Shown: positions 7,898 to 16,704, numbered from the stretch's first letter. The stretch: DNA of 64,000 nucleotides from DASVFB01 sp963815965 (GCA_963815965.1 CAWFIT010000015.1:1-64000), one strand, 5' to 3'. The notes: generated by a model not told the origin, from the sequence alone. A program made the numbers and translations.

Positions 7898-9181
7898 CTA
7901 AGCCGCGACTTCTTGCTCTTGCTCTTGTTCGTGCTCTTGCGCGTCCGCGTTCCGAACACTCGGCACGACGAGCAGCACGACGAGCAGCACGGCGCCACTC
8001 ACGAACCCGGCGCGGAGCAAGGTCGCCCTGGCTCCCAGCGCATTCGCGATCGGACCCGTGAGCGCGTACGAGACAGGCGTGAGCGCGAGTGAGAGCACCC
8101 AGTCGAGGCTCGACACGCGGCCGATCATCCGGCCGGGAACGGAGCGCTGCAGGACGGTCGTCCAGACGATCCCGCCGGTCGTCATGCAGCCGATCGAGAA
8201 GAAGCTCACGATCATCGCCTGCCACACCGTCTGCACGACCGCGTAGCCGACCAACGAGAACGCGGTTCCCGCCCACGCGAGGTAGACGACCGTCAACGGG
8301 CGCCGCGGCAGCCCGAGGTGCCCGCGGAACAAAGCCGCGGCGATCGCTCCGACGCCGCCGGCTGCGAAGACGAGGCCGAGACCTTCGGCGCCGCCGTCCA
8401 GCGAGTTTTTGACGACATACGGCATCAACACGTACACCGGGCCGAGGAAAAAGAGGAGCGATAGCGTTAGCGCCCCAAGCGTCGTCCAGAGCCACGTCTG
8501 CGAACGCACGTACGCGATTCCATCGGCGATGTCGCGGCCGATCGAGCCGCGCGCACCCAGATCCGGAACGGACCGCGTTCGCATCAGCAAGAAGGCAGTC
8601 GCCGAAAATGCGAACGACCCTGCGTCGGCGAGAAACGCCGCCCCTGCGCCGGCGACGGCGATCAGCACGCCGCCGAGGGCCGGCCCGATCAGGCGCACGC
8701 AGAGCGGACGGACGAACTGGTCGAGGGAATTCGCCTCGAGCAGCAGGTCGCGCGGGACGACGTCGCGCACGATCCCTGTGAACGACGGCATGAACAGTGC
8801 GCTACCGGCTCCGTAGACCGCCACAAGGATGATCAGGTGCCACAGCTCGAGCGTCCCGGTCACCGCGAGCACGCCGATCGCGGCAATCGCGGCGCCCCGG
8901 ATCCCATCCGAGAGCATCAGCACGAGCCGGCGCTCGAAGCGGTCGCTGATCGCGCCCCCGAGCAGCAAGAGCAGCACCTGCGGGAGCATCCAGGCGACAC
9001 CGACGACCGCGAGCGCCGTAGGCGCGTTGGAGAGCGTGTACACCTGCCAGGCGATCGCGACGGTGTAAAGACCGTCGCCTAGGAACGACACGGTCATCCC
9101 GGTCCAAAGGAGCGCGAAGTCGCGGATCCTTAGGGGTCGGAGGATGCGGATGCGGTTGTGCGGGAGGGCGGTGACGGCCAC
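7898..9181 (-). CDS. Major facilitator superfamily exporter (EntS-like MFS_3 type)
   Basis: 427 residues with about 12 membrane segments. The N-half motif GGAISDRFERRLVLMLSD matches the loop 2-3 signature of MFS drug/siderophore exporters; LWTGMTVSFLGDGLYTVAIA opens helix 1. The C-terminus is a charged EHEQEQEQE tail encoded by a short DNA repeat. It sits between comM and a DNA methyltransferase, interrupting the usual yraN-comM neighbourhood, so both look like insertions. Substrate unknown; small hydrophobic compound or siderophore export is a family inference. Confidence 0.82.
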   Translation of the reverse strand: MAVTALPHNRIRILRPLRIRDFALLWTGMTVSFLGDGLYTVAIAWQVYTLSNAPTALAVVGVAWMLPQVLLLLLGGAISDRFERRLVLMLSDGIRGAAIAAIGVLAVTGTLELWHLIILVAVYGAGSALFMPSFTGIVRDVVPRDLLLEANSLDQFVRPLCVRLIGPALGGVLIAVAGAGAAFLADAGSFAFSATAFLLMRTRSVPDLGARGSIGRDIADGIAYVRSQTWLWTTLGALTLSLLFFLGPVYVLMPYVVKNSLDGGAEGLGLVFAAGGVGAIAAALFRGHLGLPRRPLTVVYLAWAGTAFSLVGYAVVQTVWQAMIVSFFSIGCMTTGGIVWTTVLQRSVPGRMIGRVSSLDWVLSLALTPVSYALTGPIANALGARATLLRAGFVSGAVLLVVLLVVPSVRNADAQEHEQEQEQEVAA

Positions 9182-9223
9182 CTGACGCTCAGGTGGAAGT
9201 CTCTCATGTCGTGACAGAAACCT

Positions 9224-10345
9224 CTACAGGTTTTTCCGCGCGACGAGCACGTCTTCGAAGAACTCGCCGGCCCTGCGGCCCGTGCGGCGGTTGACGTGGC
9301 GTCTGAGCCTCGCCTCGAGCCGCAGACCCGCTCGCTCGAGGATCGCCGGGTAGAGGTCGCGCCGGTCGTTCACGACGATCAGCACGGGCGCGCCCGGACT
9401 CAAGTACTCCCCGGCGCGGACGAGTACCTCGCTTACGCCTTCGCAGTACGCGGCGATCGCTGCACGGTTCGTCCCCGAGGCCGCGGCGCCGAGCTCGAGC
9501 CCACGGAGGTCGTCGAGCCCGAGCAGCTCGTACGCGGTTCGGTGCTGCTCGTGGTAATCGATGAGCCCCGGGTACGGCGGTGACGTCAGGAGGCCGTCGA
9601 ACGAACGGCCGTAGTCGAGCTCACGAGAGTCCCCGTGGAGCACGGTCGCCTCGCGCCCTTTCGTGCGCGTCTTCGAGAACGCCTTGATGCGCGTGATCGT
9701 GTCGAGCGTGTAGCGGCGCAGAAACTGATTCGCGCTCTCGACCGGCCGGCACTCTCGCTTGTGCTTGTGGCACCAGTACGGCTCGAGCTGGGGCTCGCGC
9801 GGGAAGTCGAGGTCGAAGTGCGTCGTGCGGCGGGCCGACCTCGCGGCGCGCGCGAGGATGACGCGGAGAACATCGTGGTGTTCGTAGTCGTCGATGCGCT
9901 CCCTGAACACAAGCAGCTCGCGCGCAGCCTGCGGCGCGAACCACTCGCGCATGTAACGCGACGGTCGCGTGCTAGTCGTGGGCGCGGACTCGAGGCGCGC
10001 CACGGCGTCGCGCAGCTCGCGCTCGAGCACGAAGAGGTTGTAGCGCTGCGTCTTGACACGCATGAGCAGGCAGTTGAAGGCGGCGATGTCGGCGCCGGTC
10101 GCGTCGAAGCCCGATTCGAGAGACTGCACGAGCGTCGTGCCCGACCCGGCGAAGGGATCGAGCAAGCGGCCGCCGGGCGCGAGATACCGGTCGAGCAGCG
10201 TCTCGACGAGCTGCGGGATGAACTTTCCGAGGTAGGGATGAAGCCTGTGAACGTGCTTCGTCCGCTCGCGCTCGGGCAGGTCGCGTTCGGACCACGAAAG
10301 CTCGAGATCGATCTCGGCGTAGAGGGCGTCCTGCGTCGGGGCCAC
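9224..10345 (-). CDS. DNA methyltransferase, N4-cytosine/N6-adenine type
   Basis: About 373 residues. The SAM-binding motif LLDPFAGSGTTLVQSLESG is N-terminal and the catalytic motif LLTSPPYPGLIDY is at about residue 265. TSPPY indicates amino-group methylation of C or A. A conserved-looking His/Cys segment (YWCHKHKRECRP) lies between them. No restriction endonuclease is adjacent, so an orphan methylase is likely. The frame is open further upstream but overlaps yraN; GTG 10345, 26 bases after the yraN stop, gives a sensible N-terminus (MAPTQDALYAEIDLELSW). It lies between yraN and the MFS gene on the same strand. Confidence 0.8.
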   Translation of the reverse strand: MAPTQDALYAEIDLELSWSERDLPERERTKHVHRLHPYLGKFIPQLVETLLDRYLAPGGRLLDPFAGSGTTLVQSLESGFDATGADIAAFNCLLMRVKTQRYNLFVLERELRDAVARLESAPTTSTRPSRYMREWFAPQAARELLVFRERIDDYEHHDVLRVILARAARSARRTTHFDLDFPREPQLEPYWCHKHKRECRPVESANQFLRRYTLDTITRIKAFSKTRTKGREATVLHGDSRELDYGRSFDGLLTSPPYPGLIDYHEQHRTAYELLGLDDLRGLELGAAASGTNRAAIAAYCEGVSEVLVRAGEYLSPGAPVLIVVNDRRDLYPAILERAGLRLEARLRRHVNRRTGRRAGEFFEDVLVARKNL

Positions 10346-10370
10346 GGCCCCACCCGCTTCGACGCTGCCC

Positions 10371-10697
10371 TTAGAACGCCTGCGCGAGCCGCTCCAGCTT
10401 CGTGCCTCGCTCGACGACCACGTCGAACTGGATCGCGCAGCTTCGGTGCTCCGGATTCGAAGCGAGCCACGCAGCGGCCGCACGCCGCACACGACGAGCC
10501 TTCTCGCTCGTGACCATCTCGAGCGGATCGCCGAAGGCCGTTCCCGACTTTCCCTTCACCTCGCAGAAAACGAGCGTGCGGCCGCGGCGGACGACGAGGT
10601 CGAGCTCGTACCCGCCGCTCCAGACGTTCTCGCCGAGGATGCGATAGCCGCGCAGGCGGTAGTGCCTACGCGCTCTGAGCTCGCTCGAGTTCCGCAT
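10371..10697 (-). CDS. yraN: YraN/UPF0102 nuclease-fold protein
   Basis: 108 residues. It has the UPF0102 signature: RARRHYRLRGYRILGENVW, GGYELDLVVRRGRTLVFCEV-K-K, and ARRVRRAAAAWL. The E-x8-D-x10-ExK pattern resembles the restriction-nuclease/Holliday-resolvase fold, though the cellular role is not settled. Its start lies inside the end of rnhB (32-base overlap), the usual rnhB-yraN coupling. Confidence 0.88.
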   Translation of the reverse strand: MRNSSELRARRHYRLRGYRILGENVWSGGYELDLVVRRGRTLVFCEVKGKSGTAFGDPLEMVTSEKARRVRRAAAAWLASNPEHRSCAIQFDVVVERGTKLERLAQAF

Positions 10698-11316
10698 AGC
10701 ACCTTGCCCTCCAAGAGCGGCGGTGGATCGGGCAGGGGCCGTGGGCGAGGACGACTTTCGAGTGCGCAGGCGTGATGTAGCCCACGTGCGAGGAGAAGCC
10801 GTACTGCGGATAGAGCGAGTCCATCCGCCGCATCAGCCGGTCCCGGGTTACCTTCGCGACGATCGAGGCGGCGGCGATCGCGGCGCTCTTCGTGTCGCCG
10901 TCGACGACGGCCGTGTGCTCGGGCGCCGAGGGGCCGAGCCGGAAGCCGTCGACGAGACACGCCTCCGCCGGCGGCGTCAGCGTGTGCAGGATCGCCCGCA
11001 TCGCGTCGAGGTTCGAGCGGTGCAGCCCGCGGCGGTCGATCTCGTCGGCGGGAACGACACGGACGACGATCCGCTCGGCGCAGCCGACGACGCCGCGGTA
11101 GAGCTCGTCGCGCTGGTCGGGTGGAACCTGTTTCGAGTCGTTGAGATAGGTGAGCGGCCGGACGCGGTGCTCGCGGAGACACGCGTAATCGAGCAGGACG
11201 CCGGCGACAACGAGCGGGCCGGCGAGGGAGCCGCGTCCCGCTTCATCGGTTCCGGCGACGAAGCGCGCGCCGAGCTTTCGATCGAACTTGAGGAGCTTCT
11301 GGCCGGTCCGGCGCAC
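10666..11316 (-). CDS. rnhB: Ribonuclease HII
   Basis: 216 residues; removes RNA from RNA-DNA hybrids and misincorporated ribonucleotides. Active-site block GTDEAGRGSLAGPLVVAGVL (DEAGRG), LNDSKQVPPDQRDEL, VDGFRLG, and the late acidic residue in GDTKSAAIAAASIVAKVTRD. Length is normal. Transcribed with rplS upstream and yraN downstream. Confidence 0.95.
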   Translation of the reverse strand: MRRTGQKLLKFDRKLGARFVAGTDEAGRGSLAGPLVVAGVLLDYACLREHRVRPLTYLNDSKQVPPDQRDELYRGVVGCAERIVVRVVPADEIDRRGLHRSNLDAMRAILHTLTPPAEACLVDGFRLGPSAPEHTAVVDGDTKSAAIAAASIVAKVTRDRLMRRMDSLYPQYGFSSHVGYITPAHSKVVLAHGPCPIHRRSWRARCYAELERAQSA

Positions 11317-11364
11317 GAGGCTCGAGGATACCGCGGCCCTCCGCCGGCGCCTGTGCCGGAAGCG

Positions 11365-11886
11365 CTACTTCTCTGCGCCTACTTCGGCCGGCTCGGCGTC
11401 AGGCGTCTCGGTCTCAGGCGTTTCGCCCTCGAGCGTCTCGGCCTCTGCGGCGGTCTCGTCGACCTCTTCGGGCTCGGGCTCGACGGCCTCGGCCTCCTCC
11501 GGCTCTGGGGCGACCGGCTCGGCGACCGCTTTCGTGCGGTCCTGCCGGATCTCGCGAATGCGCGCCTTCTTGCCGACGCGCCCGCGCAGGTAGTAGAGCT
11601 TCGCGCGGTTGACGTCGCCGATGGCGCCGACCTCGATCTTCTCGATCTTCGGCGAATGAACCGGGAACGTCCGCTCGACGCCGACACCGAACGACTGCTT
11701 GCGCACGGTGAACGTCTCACGCACTCCTGCGCCCTGCCGCTTGATCACGACGCCTTCGAAGACCTGGAGGCGCCGCCGCTCTCCCTCGATCACCTGGAAA
11801 TGCACGCGCACGGTGTCGCCCGCCTTGAACTGCGGGATGCCGTCACGCAGTTGCGCGCGTTCGAGTTCTTCGATGATCTTGCTCAT
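11365..11886 (-). CDS. rplS: Ribosomal protein L19 with acidic C-terminal extension
   Basis: The first about 115 residues are canonical L19 (FKAGDTVRVHFQVIEGERRR; QVFEGVVIKRQGAGVRETFT; VGVERTFPVHSPKIEKIEV). A tail of roughly 55 residues, almost entirely Glu, Pro, Ala, Thr and Val (PEPEEAEAVEPEPEEVDETA), follows and is absent from typical L19 proteins of about 115-120 residues. L19 sits at the 30S-50S interface. ATG 11886 is chosen because the family starts near IIEELERAQLR. The 210-base leader contains several strong hairpins. Confidence 0.93.
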   Translation of the reverse strand: MSKIIEELERAQLRDGIPQFKAGDTVRVHFQVIEGERRRLQVFEGVVIKRQGAGVRETFTVRKQSFGVGVERTFPVHSPKIEKIEVGAIGDVNRAKLYYLRGRVGKKARIREIRQDRTKAVAEPVAPEPEEAEAVEPEPEEVDETAAEAETLEGETPETETPDAEPAEVGAEK

Positions 11887-12123
11887 ACGAAAAGGTGCCG
11901 AAGCCGGCGGCGAATGGTAGCAACCTGAGCTTCCTACTCGATTCACGCCCGCCGGCAGGGCGGCTTGGCCGCCCTGCTCAGCAACCTTCGCTGAAAGCAA
12001 CGACCTTCCAATGACAACCAAAGGGCACGCGCGCGAAGCGCGCCTGACCGGTCTACCCGGCCGAAAATGCAAAGCATTTTCGGCCGAAGGATCCGGCTAC
12101 ATCAGCCGGATCCTTTGCGGCGG
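11887..12123 (-). promoter_or_regulatory. Hairpin-rich lepB-rplS intergenic region
   Basis: Read on the minus strand, consecutive perfect stems occur. An AAGGATCCGGCT/AGCCGGATCCTT stem starts inside the last lepB codons. GGCCGAAAATGC-TTT-GCATTTTCGGCC follows (12-bp arms, 12058-12085). The 22-nt CG-rich hairpin at 12023-12044 also occurs at 46169-46190. Next to rplS is GCAGGGCGGC-CAA-GCCGCCCTGC (11955-11977). None has a T-run, so intrinsic termination is doubtful; mRNA stabilisation, attenuation or an L19-sensing leader are possible. Confidence 0.55.
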
Positions 12124-12984
12124 CCAATAAATCGCGAAGACCTTGCCAATGACGCGGTTGCGCGGCACCGTGCCCCACTTGCGGGAGTCGCAGGACGACT
12201 GGCGGTTGTCACCCATCATGAAGTAGTTGTCCTTCGGGATCTTGCGCGCAGGGTAGGACTCGAAATCGCGCCGGTCCTTCTTGACGTAGGGCTCGTTCAG
12301 CTTCTTGCCGTTGATGTAGACGAAGCCCTGGCGCTCCTGCCAAACCTCTCCCGGCAGGCCGATGATCCGCTTCACGAACACGCCGGCGGCGCCGCACTTC
12401 TCCTCGGCGATGTCCGGCACGTTGAAGACGACGATCTCGCCGCGGCGCGGATCTCGGAAGTGGTAGATGAACCGGTTCGCGAGCACGCGGTCGGAGAAAT
12501 GCGCGAGGCAGCCGCTGCCACCGGCGCTCGCACAGTGCAGCGTCGGCTCCATCGACGAGGACGGAATCCGATACGGATTCACGACGTACGACTTGATCGC
12601 GAACACGATCGCGATCGCACCGACGATCGTCACGATCCAGTCGATGATCGCGCGCCACGGCTGCGGCACGCCGAGCCGGACGAGCGGATTGAACCCGTGC
12701 GGCTGCGGCTCGGGCTCCGGCTCAGACTCCGGCAGGGGCTCCGGCTCCGTTCGGTAGGGCCACGACGAGAATTCCGACGGTCTCCACGGCGGTTCTTCGG
12801 ACGGCGGAGGCGGAGGCTCGTTCGAGGGCGGCGGATGCGGAGGCTCGTACGGGGGCGGCGGCTCGTATGCGGGCGGCGGCTGGTCGTTCACGGGCGTGGT
12901 CGAGTTGTCGTCGCGAGGCGTCTCCGGCTCGTCCTGCCGCGGTTCGTCCGTACGGCGACCCTCGTGGTCGAAGAAGTCGCTCAC
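12097..12984 (-). CDS. lepB: Signal peptidase I with long proline-rich N-terminus
   Basis: 295 residues; cleaves signal peptides outside the cytoplasmic membrane. A cytoplasmic region of about 100 residues rich in Pro and Glu precedes the single membrane segment (IIDWIVTIVGAIAIVFAIKS). Family boxes: YRIPSSSMEPTL (nucleophilic Ser), RRGEIVVFNVP, VFVKRIIGLPGEVW (Lys base in KRIIGLPG) and MMGDNRQSSCDSRKWGTVP. The GTG at 12984 overlaps the trmD stop (GTGA) and is preferred; an ATG 36 bases earlier is in frame. Here lepB precedes rplS, the reverse of the more common rplS-lepB order. Confidence 0.93.
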   Translation of the reverse strand: MSDFFDHEGRRTDEPRQDEPETPRDDNSTTPVNDQPPPAYEPPPPYEPPHPPPSNEPPPPPSEEPPWRPSEFSSWPYRTEPEPLPESEPEPEPQPHGFNPLVRLGVPQPWRAIIDWIVTIVGAIAIVFAIKSYVVNPYRIPSSSMEPTLHCASAGGSGCLAHFSDRVLANRFIYHFRDPRRGEIVVFNVPDIAEEKCGAAGVFVKRIIGLPGEVWQERQGFVYINGKKLNEPYVKKDRRDFESYPARKIPKDNYFMMGDNRQSSCDSRKWGTVPRNRVIGKVFAIYWPPQRIRLM

Positions 12985-13637
12985 TGGACGCTTCTCTCGC
13001 GGCTTTGCGCGCGACGCCACTCGTCGATGCGCTCGTGGTGGCCCGAGAGGAGCACCTCCGGCACGTTCCAGCCGCGGAACTCCGGCGGCCGTGTGTAGTG
13101 CGGGTACTCGAGCCCGCCGTCGAGCACCGCGGAGAACGACTCCTGCTCGCCTGATTCCTCGGCGAGCGCGCCCGGCAGCCGCCGCACGATCGCGTCGACG
13201 AGCACCATCGCCGGCAGCTCGCCTCCTGACAGGACGTACGGCCCGATCGAAATCGCGTCCGACGCCAGGTGCTGCGGGATGCGCTCGTCGAAGCCCTCGA
13301 AGCGCGCGGAAAGCAGGGTCAGCCTCTCTTCTTCGGCGAGCTCCTCCACCACCGCCTGCGTCAACTGCCGCCCCTGCGGTGTCAGCGCGATCACCCGGTG
13401 CTCCGGCATGCCGCCGTAGACGGCGTCGAGCGCCGCCGCGACGACGTCGACGCGCAGCACCATTCCCGCGCCGCCGCCGTAAGGCTCGTCGTCGATCTGC
13501 CCGGCCCGAAGCGGCGTCGTATCGCGGTAGCCGAAGAGGCGCAGATCGAGCTCACTTCCGAGCACGGTCGCGACCGGCCGTTGCTCGGTCAGCCAGGCGA
13601 AGGCATGCGGAATCGGTGTGAAGACGTCGAGCTGCAA
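12981..13637 (-). CDS. trmD: tRNA (guanine-N1-)-methyltransferase TrmD
   Basis: 218 residues. Methylates G37 of tRNAs to prevent frameshifting. SPOUT trefoil-knot signatures: IDDEPYGGGAGMVLRVD, IALTPQGRQLTQAVVEELA, GPYVLSGGELPAMVLVDAIV, and the C-terminal EYPHYTRPPEFRGWNVPEVL. TTG 13637 gives MQLDVFTPIP, aligning with the usual MRIDVFTLFP start; earlier in-frame starts would overlap rimM. Coupled to rimM (13-base gap) and lepB. Confidence 0.95.
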   Translation of the reverse strand: MQLDVFTPIPHAFAWLTEQRPVATVLGSELDLRLFGYRDTTPLRAGQIDDEPYGGGAGMVLRVDVVAAALDAVYGGMPEHRVIALTPQGRQLTQAVVEELAEEERLTLLSARFEGFDERIPQHLASDAISIGPYVLSGGELPAMVLVDAIVRRLPGALAEESGEQESFSAVLDGGLEYPHYTRPPEFRGWNVPEVLLSGHHERIDEWRRAQSRERSVQ

Positions 13638-13650
13638 AGTCGCAACCAGG

Positions 13651-14115
13651 TTAGTCGGCCCCGTCAAAGCCGGGTTCCACAACGATTCTGCGTGCCTCGA
13701 GGTCGACCTCCCGCACGCAGGCCTCCACGAGCGGCAGCAGCAGGCCGCTGTCCAGTTCCAGCACGTCGTTTGCGACGCCCGGCTCGACGTTCTTGACCTC
13801 CCCGAGTCGGGTGCCGTCGGCCGATTCGACGTCCAGGCCGACGAGCTGGAAGACGTAGTACTCGCCAGGCTTCGGCGGCGGCAGCGCGGCGCGGTCGACC
13901 TCGAGCTCGGCGCCGCGGGGAGCTTCGCGGTCGAGGCGGACTACCGGCCGGCCTGCGGAGCGCTTCGACTCGACGACTCTTGCCGCCTCGCCAGCAACGT
14001 GCAGCGAAGCTCCGACCCTGAAGCGCTTCGGGTCGTCGCTCGCGTCCTCGACGAAGAAGGCGCCGGCGATGCCGTGCGGCTTGCCGACGCGGCCGACCGA
14101 GACGCGGTCAGTCAA
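13651..14115 (-). CDS. rimM: 16S rRNA-processing protein RimM
   Basis: 154 residues. Helps maturation of the 30S head domain by binding S19. N-terminal beta-barrel (VSVGRVGKPHGIAGAFFVED) and C-terminal PRC-barrel (GEYYVFQLVGLDVESADGTR, EVKNVEPGVANDVLEL). TTG 14115, overlapping the preceding phosphoesterase stop by eight bases, gives the expected N-terminus. Normal position between khpA and trmD, with one extra gene inserted. Confidence 0.9.
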   Translation of the reverse strand: MTDRVSVGRVGKPHGIAGAFFVEDASDDPKRFRVGASLHVAGEAARVVESKRSAGRPVVRLDREAPRGAELEVDRAALPPPKPGEYYVFQLVGLDVESADGTRLGEVKNVEPGVANDVLELDSGLLLPLVEACVREVDLEARRIVVEPGFDGAD

Positions 14116-14764
14116 GGCTCTCGAAATGCTCGGTCGCGTCGCGCCGCGACGGCGGTGTCCGCAGGTTCTGCGCAACGAACTCGTCAGCGCCCGGCCAGCC
14201 GGAAGCCTCGATGTCGGCGATCGCGCGCTCGACGTCGAACGGCGTGCGCTTGAACTCGGCGTCCGCCGAGACGACTGCCCAGAACGCGGCGACGTCGTCC
14301 TCGTACGGCATGCCGACCGAGCCGGCGTTCACGAAGTTGCCGTGGCGGAACTGCATGTGCGTGTGGCCTGCGACCACGAGGCGCGCCTCGACGCCGGCGA
14401 GCGCGTCGTCGAATCGCTCGTCCGGGGAAGCATCCGTGAGGATCGGCCTCAGGTCGTTTCGCGGTGCAGCGTGACAGTAGAGAACGCCGTCCACCTCGAC
14501 GGTTGTGGGCCAGGAGCGAGCCCAGTCCAGGTCCGCAGCGTCGAGCTTCGACCGCTCCCAGTCGTCGGGCGTGCGATCGCAGTTGCCGCGGACGTACTGC
14601 GCGTCGACGCTGCGCACGAGCTCGAGCGTCTCCGCGGGGAGCGGCCCGAGGAAGAGATCGCCGCCGAAGACGATCGCGTCGACGTTCTCGCGCGCGACCT
14701 CATCGAGCACGGCCTCGAGCGCGTGCGGCATTCCGTGAACGTCGTAGAGGGCGGCGACTTTCAA
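14108..14764 (-). CDS. Calcineurin-like metallophosphoesterase (YfcE/DUF-type)
   Basis: 218 residues with the metallophosphoesterase pattern: YDVHGMPHALEAVLDEV (D-x-H), FGGDLFLG (GD), RGNCDR (GN), CHAAP, and VAGHTHMQFRHGNFVNAGSVG (GHTH). Likely a dimetal phosphodiesterase; the substrate cannot be read from sequence. It is inserted between khpA and rimM with overlaps at both ends, so it is co-expressed with 30S assembly genes; a role in RNA or nucleotide turnover is only an inference. Confidence 0.88.
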   Translation of the reverse strand: MKVAALYDVHGMPHALEAVLDEVARENVDAIVFGGDLFLGPLPAETLELVRSVDAQYVRGNCDRTPDDWERSKLDAADLDWARSWPTTVEVDGVLYCHAAPRNDLRPILTDASPDERFDDALAGVEARLVVAGHTHMQFRHGNFVNAGSVGMPYEDDVAAFWAVVSADAEFKRTPFDVERAIADIEASGWPGADEFVAQNLRTPPSRRDATEHFESLD

Positions 14765-14992
14765 TCCATGATCTCGAGCACGACGCGTTTGTGCCTGCGT
14801 CCTGCCGCCGCGCGGGTCAGTTGTCGCAGCGCCCGCGCGATCCTGCCCTGCCTTCCGATCACCTTGCCGACGTCCTCCTTCGCGACGAACAGCCGCAGGA
14901 CGACGACGTCGTCACGTCTCCTCGCGCTCGACGCGAACCGCATCCGGATCGTCGACGAGCCGCCGCGCAAGAACTTCCAGCAGCTCAGGCAT
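14761..14992 (-). CDS. khpA: KH-domain RNA-binding protein KhpA, one frameshift
   Basis: ATG 14992 (overlapping the rpsP stop as TGATG) gives MPELLEVLARRLVDDPDAVR; near 14905-14915 the frame moves by one base and continues DDVVVLRLFVAKEDVGKVIG and RQGRIARALRQLTRAAAG, with the KH GxxG loop in GRQG. Total length is a multiple of three plus one, consistent with one extra base. KhpA proteins bind RNA and affect cell elongation and division genes. Conserved position after rpsP. Because this gene is usually maintained, a sequence error is more likely than loss. Confidence 0.85.
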
Positions 14993-15231
14993 CAAATGTT
15001 CTTGATCTTGAGCAGCTTGCGCACCGACTCGGTCGGCTGCGCGCCCTTGCTCAGCCAGTCCCTCACCTTGTCCTCGTTCAGCTCGATCGTCGACGGATCC
15101 GTCTGCGGGTTGTACCGGCCGACGATCTCGATGAACTTGCCGTCACGCGGCGAGCGCGAGTCGGCTGCAACGACGCGGTAGATCGGGTTCTTCTTCGATC
15201 CGACTCGCGTCAACCTCAGTTTGACTGCCAC
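14992..15231 (-). CDS. rpsP: Ribosomal protein S16
   Basis: 79 residues, complete. MAVKLRLTRVGSKKNPIYRV and GRYNPQTDPSTIELNEDKVR, then WLSKGAQPTESVRKLL, are standard S16 features. It binds 16S rRNA in the 30S body. Located nine bases after ffh with its stop overlapping the khpA start. Confidence 0.97.
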   Translation of the reverse strand: MAVKLRLTRVGSKKNPIYRVVAADSRSPRDGKFIEIVGRYNPQTDPSTIELNEDKVRDWLSKGAQPTESVRKLLKIKNI

Positions 15232-15239
15232 TAGAGCTT

Positions 15240-16652
15240 TTACCTCCTCGATTTCTTCTTCTTGCGTTTGTTTTTGGTCTTGCGTGTCGCGGAAGGCTTC
15301 GGCCGCCCCTGCGTCTGAGCCTGCGCCTGCGCGCCGTTCTGCAGCTTCGCGAGATCGGGCATGCCCTTCCCTTTCCCCATCTGCTTCATGACCTTCTCCA
15401 TCTCCTTGCGCGCGAGGAGGAGCTGGTTCACCTGTTGCACGTCCGTGCCGCTTCCGCGCGCGATGCGCTGCCTGCGCGATCCGTCGATCACGTGCGGCAG
15501 CGAGCGCTCGCGCGGCGTCATCGAGAGGACGATCGCCTCGACGCGGGCGAGCTGCTTCTCGTCGACGTCGACATCGCCGAGCTGCTTGCCAAGCCCGGGG
15601 ATCAGCTTCAGGACGCCCTGGAACGGGCCCATGCGCTTGAGCATCTTCTGCGCGCGGAGGAAGTCGTCGAACGTGAACTGGCCCGCGCGCATCCGCTTCT
15701 CCATGTCTTCCTGCTCGTCCGCCTCGACGGCCTGCTCCGCGCGTTCGATCAGCGTCAAAACGTCGCCCATGCCGAGGATCCGCGACGCCATGCGGTCGGG
15801 GTGGAACCAGTCGAGCTGGTCGAGCTTCTCGCCGGTGGACGCGAGCTTGATCGGCTTGCCCGTGATCGCCTTGACCGACAGCGCTGCGCCGCCGCGCGCG
15901 TCGCCGTCGAGCTTCGTCAGGACGACGCCGTCGAACGCGATCCGCTCCTGGAACGCCTGCGCGACGTTGACCGCTTCCTGGCCGGTCATCGCGTCGAGCA
16001 CGAGCAGCACGTTGTGCGGCTTCGCCTCGTCGCGCACGCGCGCCAGCTCGTTCATCAGGTCCTCGTCGACGTGGAGCCGGCCGGCGGTGTCGAGGATGAC
16101 GACGTCGCGCGACTCCTCACGGGCGCGCGCGAGGCCGTCGCGCACCGCCTTCACCGGATCGGCGCGCTCCTCGGCGAAGACGGGGATGTCGATCTGCTTG
16201 CCGAGCTGCACGAGCTGCTCGACCGCTGCTGGGCGCTGCAGGTCGGCGGCGACGAGCGCGGGGCTGCGGCCCTCCTTGCGGAGCAGCAGCGCGAGCTTCG
16301 CGGCGGTGGTCGTCTTCCCGGAGCCCTGAAGACCGGCGAGCAGGATGACCGTCGGGGGACGGCCTGCGAACGCGAGCTTGGAGCTGCCGGAGCCCATGAG
16401 CTCGGTCAGCTCCTCGTGCACGATCTTCACGACCTGCTGGCCCGGCGTCAGGCTCTTCTGGACGTCCTCGCCGACGGTTCGCTCACGGACGCTCTCGACG
16501 AACTGCTTCACGATCTGGAAGTTGACGTCCGCCTCGAGCAGCGCGAGGCGGATCTCGCGCATCGCGCGGGAGACCGCTTCGTCGTCGAGCTTGCCGCGCT
16601 TGCGCAGGTCGCCGAGGGCGCCCTGCAGGCGCTCTGAGAGCGTGTCGAACAC
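15240..16652 (-). CDS. ffh: Signal recognition particle protein Ffh
   Basis: 470 residues. N domain (VFDTLSERLQGALGDLRKRG), G domain with GLQGSGKTTTAAKLA, DTAGRLHVDEDLM, TKLDGDARGGAALS, and the Met-rich M domain (MKQMGKGKGMPDL region) that binds signal peptides and 4.5S RNA. GTG 16652 aligns with the family start (MFDTLSDRL). The C-terminus is strongly basic (KTKNKRKKKKSRR). It begins 52 bases from the divergent cyclase gene. The receptor ftsY lies about 5 kb away across the cyclase-peptide cassette. Confidence 0.97.
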   Translation of the reverse strand: MFDTLSERLQGALGDLRKRGKLDDEAVSRAMREIRLALLEADVNFQIVKQFVESVRERTVGEDVQKSLTPGQQVVKIVHEELTELMGSGSSKLAFAGRPPTVILLAGLQGSGKTTTAAKLALLLRKEGRSPALVAADLQRPAAVEQLVQLGKQIDIPVFAEERADPVKAVRDGLARAREESRDVVILDTAGRLHVDEDLMNELARVRDEAKPHNVLLVLDAMTGQEAVNVAQAFQERIAFDGVVLTKLDGDARGGAALSVKAITGKPIKLASTGEKLDQLDWFHPDRMASRILGMGDVLTLIERAEQAVEADEQEDMEKRMRAGQFTFDDFLRAQKMLKRMGPFQGVLKLIPGLGKQLGDVDVDEKQLARVEAIVLSMTPRERSLPHVIDGSRRQRIARGSGTDVQQVNQLLLARKEMEKVMKQMGKGKGMPDLAKLQNGAQAQAQTQGRPKPSATRKTKNKRKKKKSRR

Positions 16653-16704
16653 CAGCGGAACAGTGTAGACGCCTAGGCTTTTCCCGCTTTGCGTCTTACA
16701 CTCG

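Noticed and set aside
9212..9240. Intrinsic terminator AAACCT-CTAC-AGGTTTTT
   Set aside because: The T-run lies on the plus strand where no gene is transcribed toward it, and the stem overlaps the last codons of the methyltransferase.
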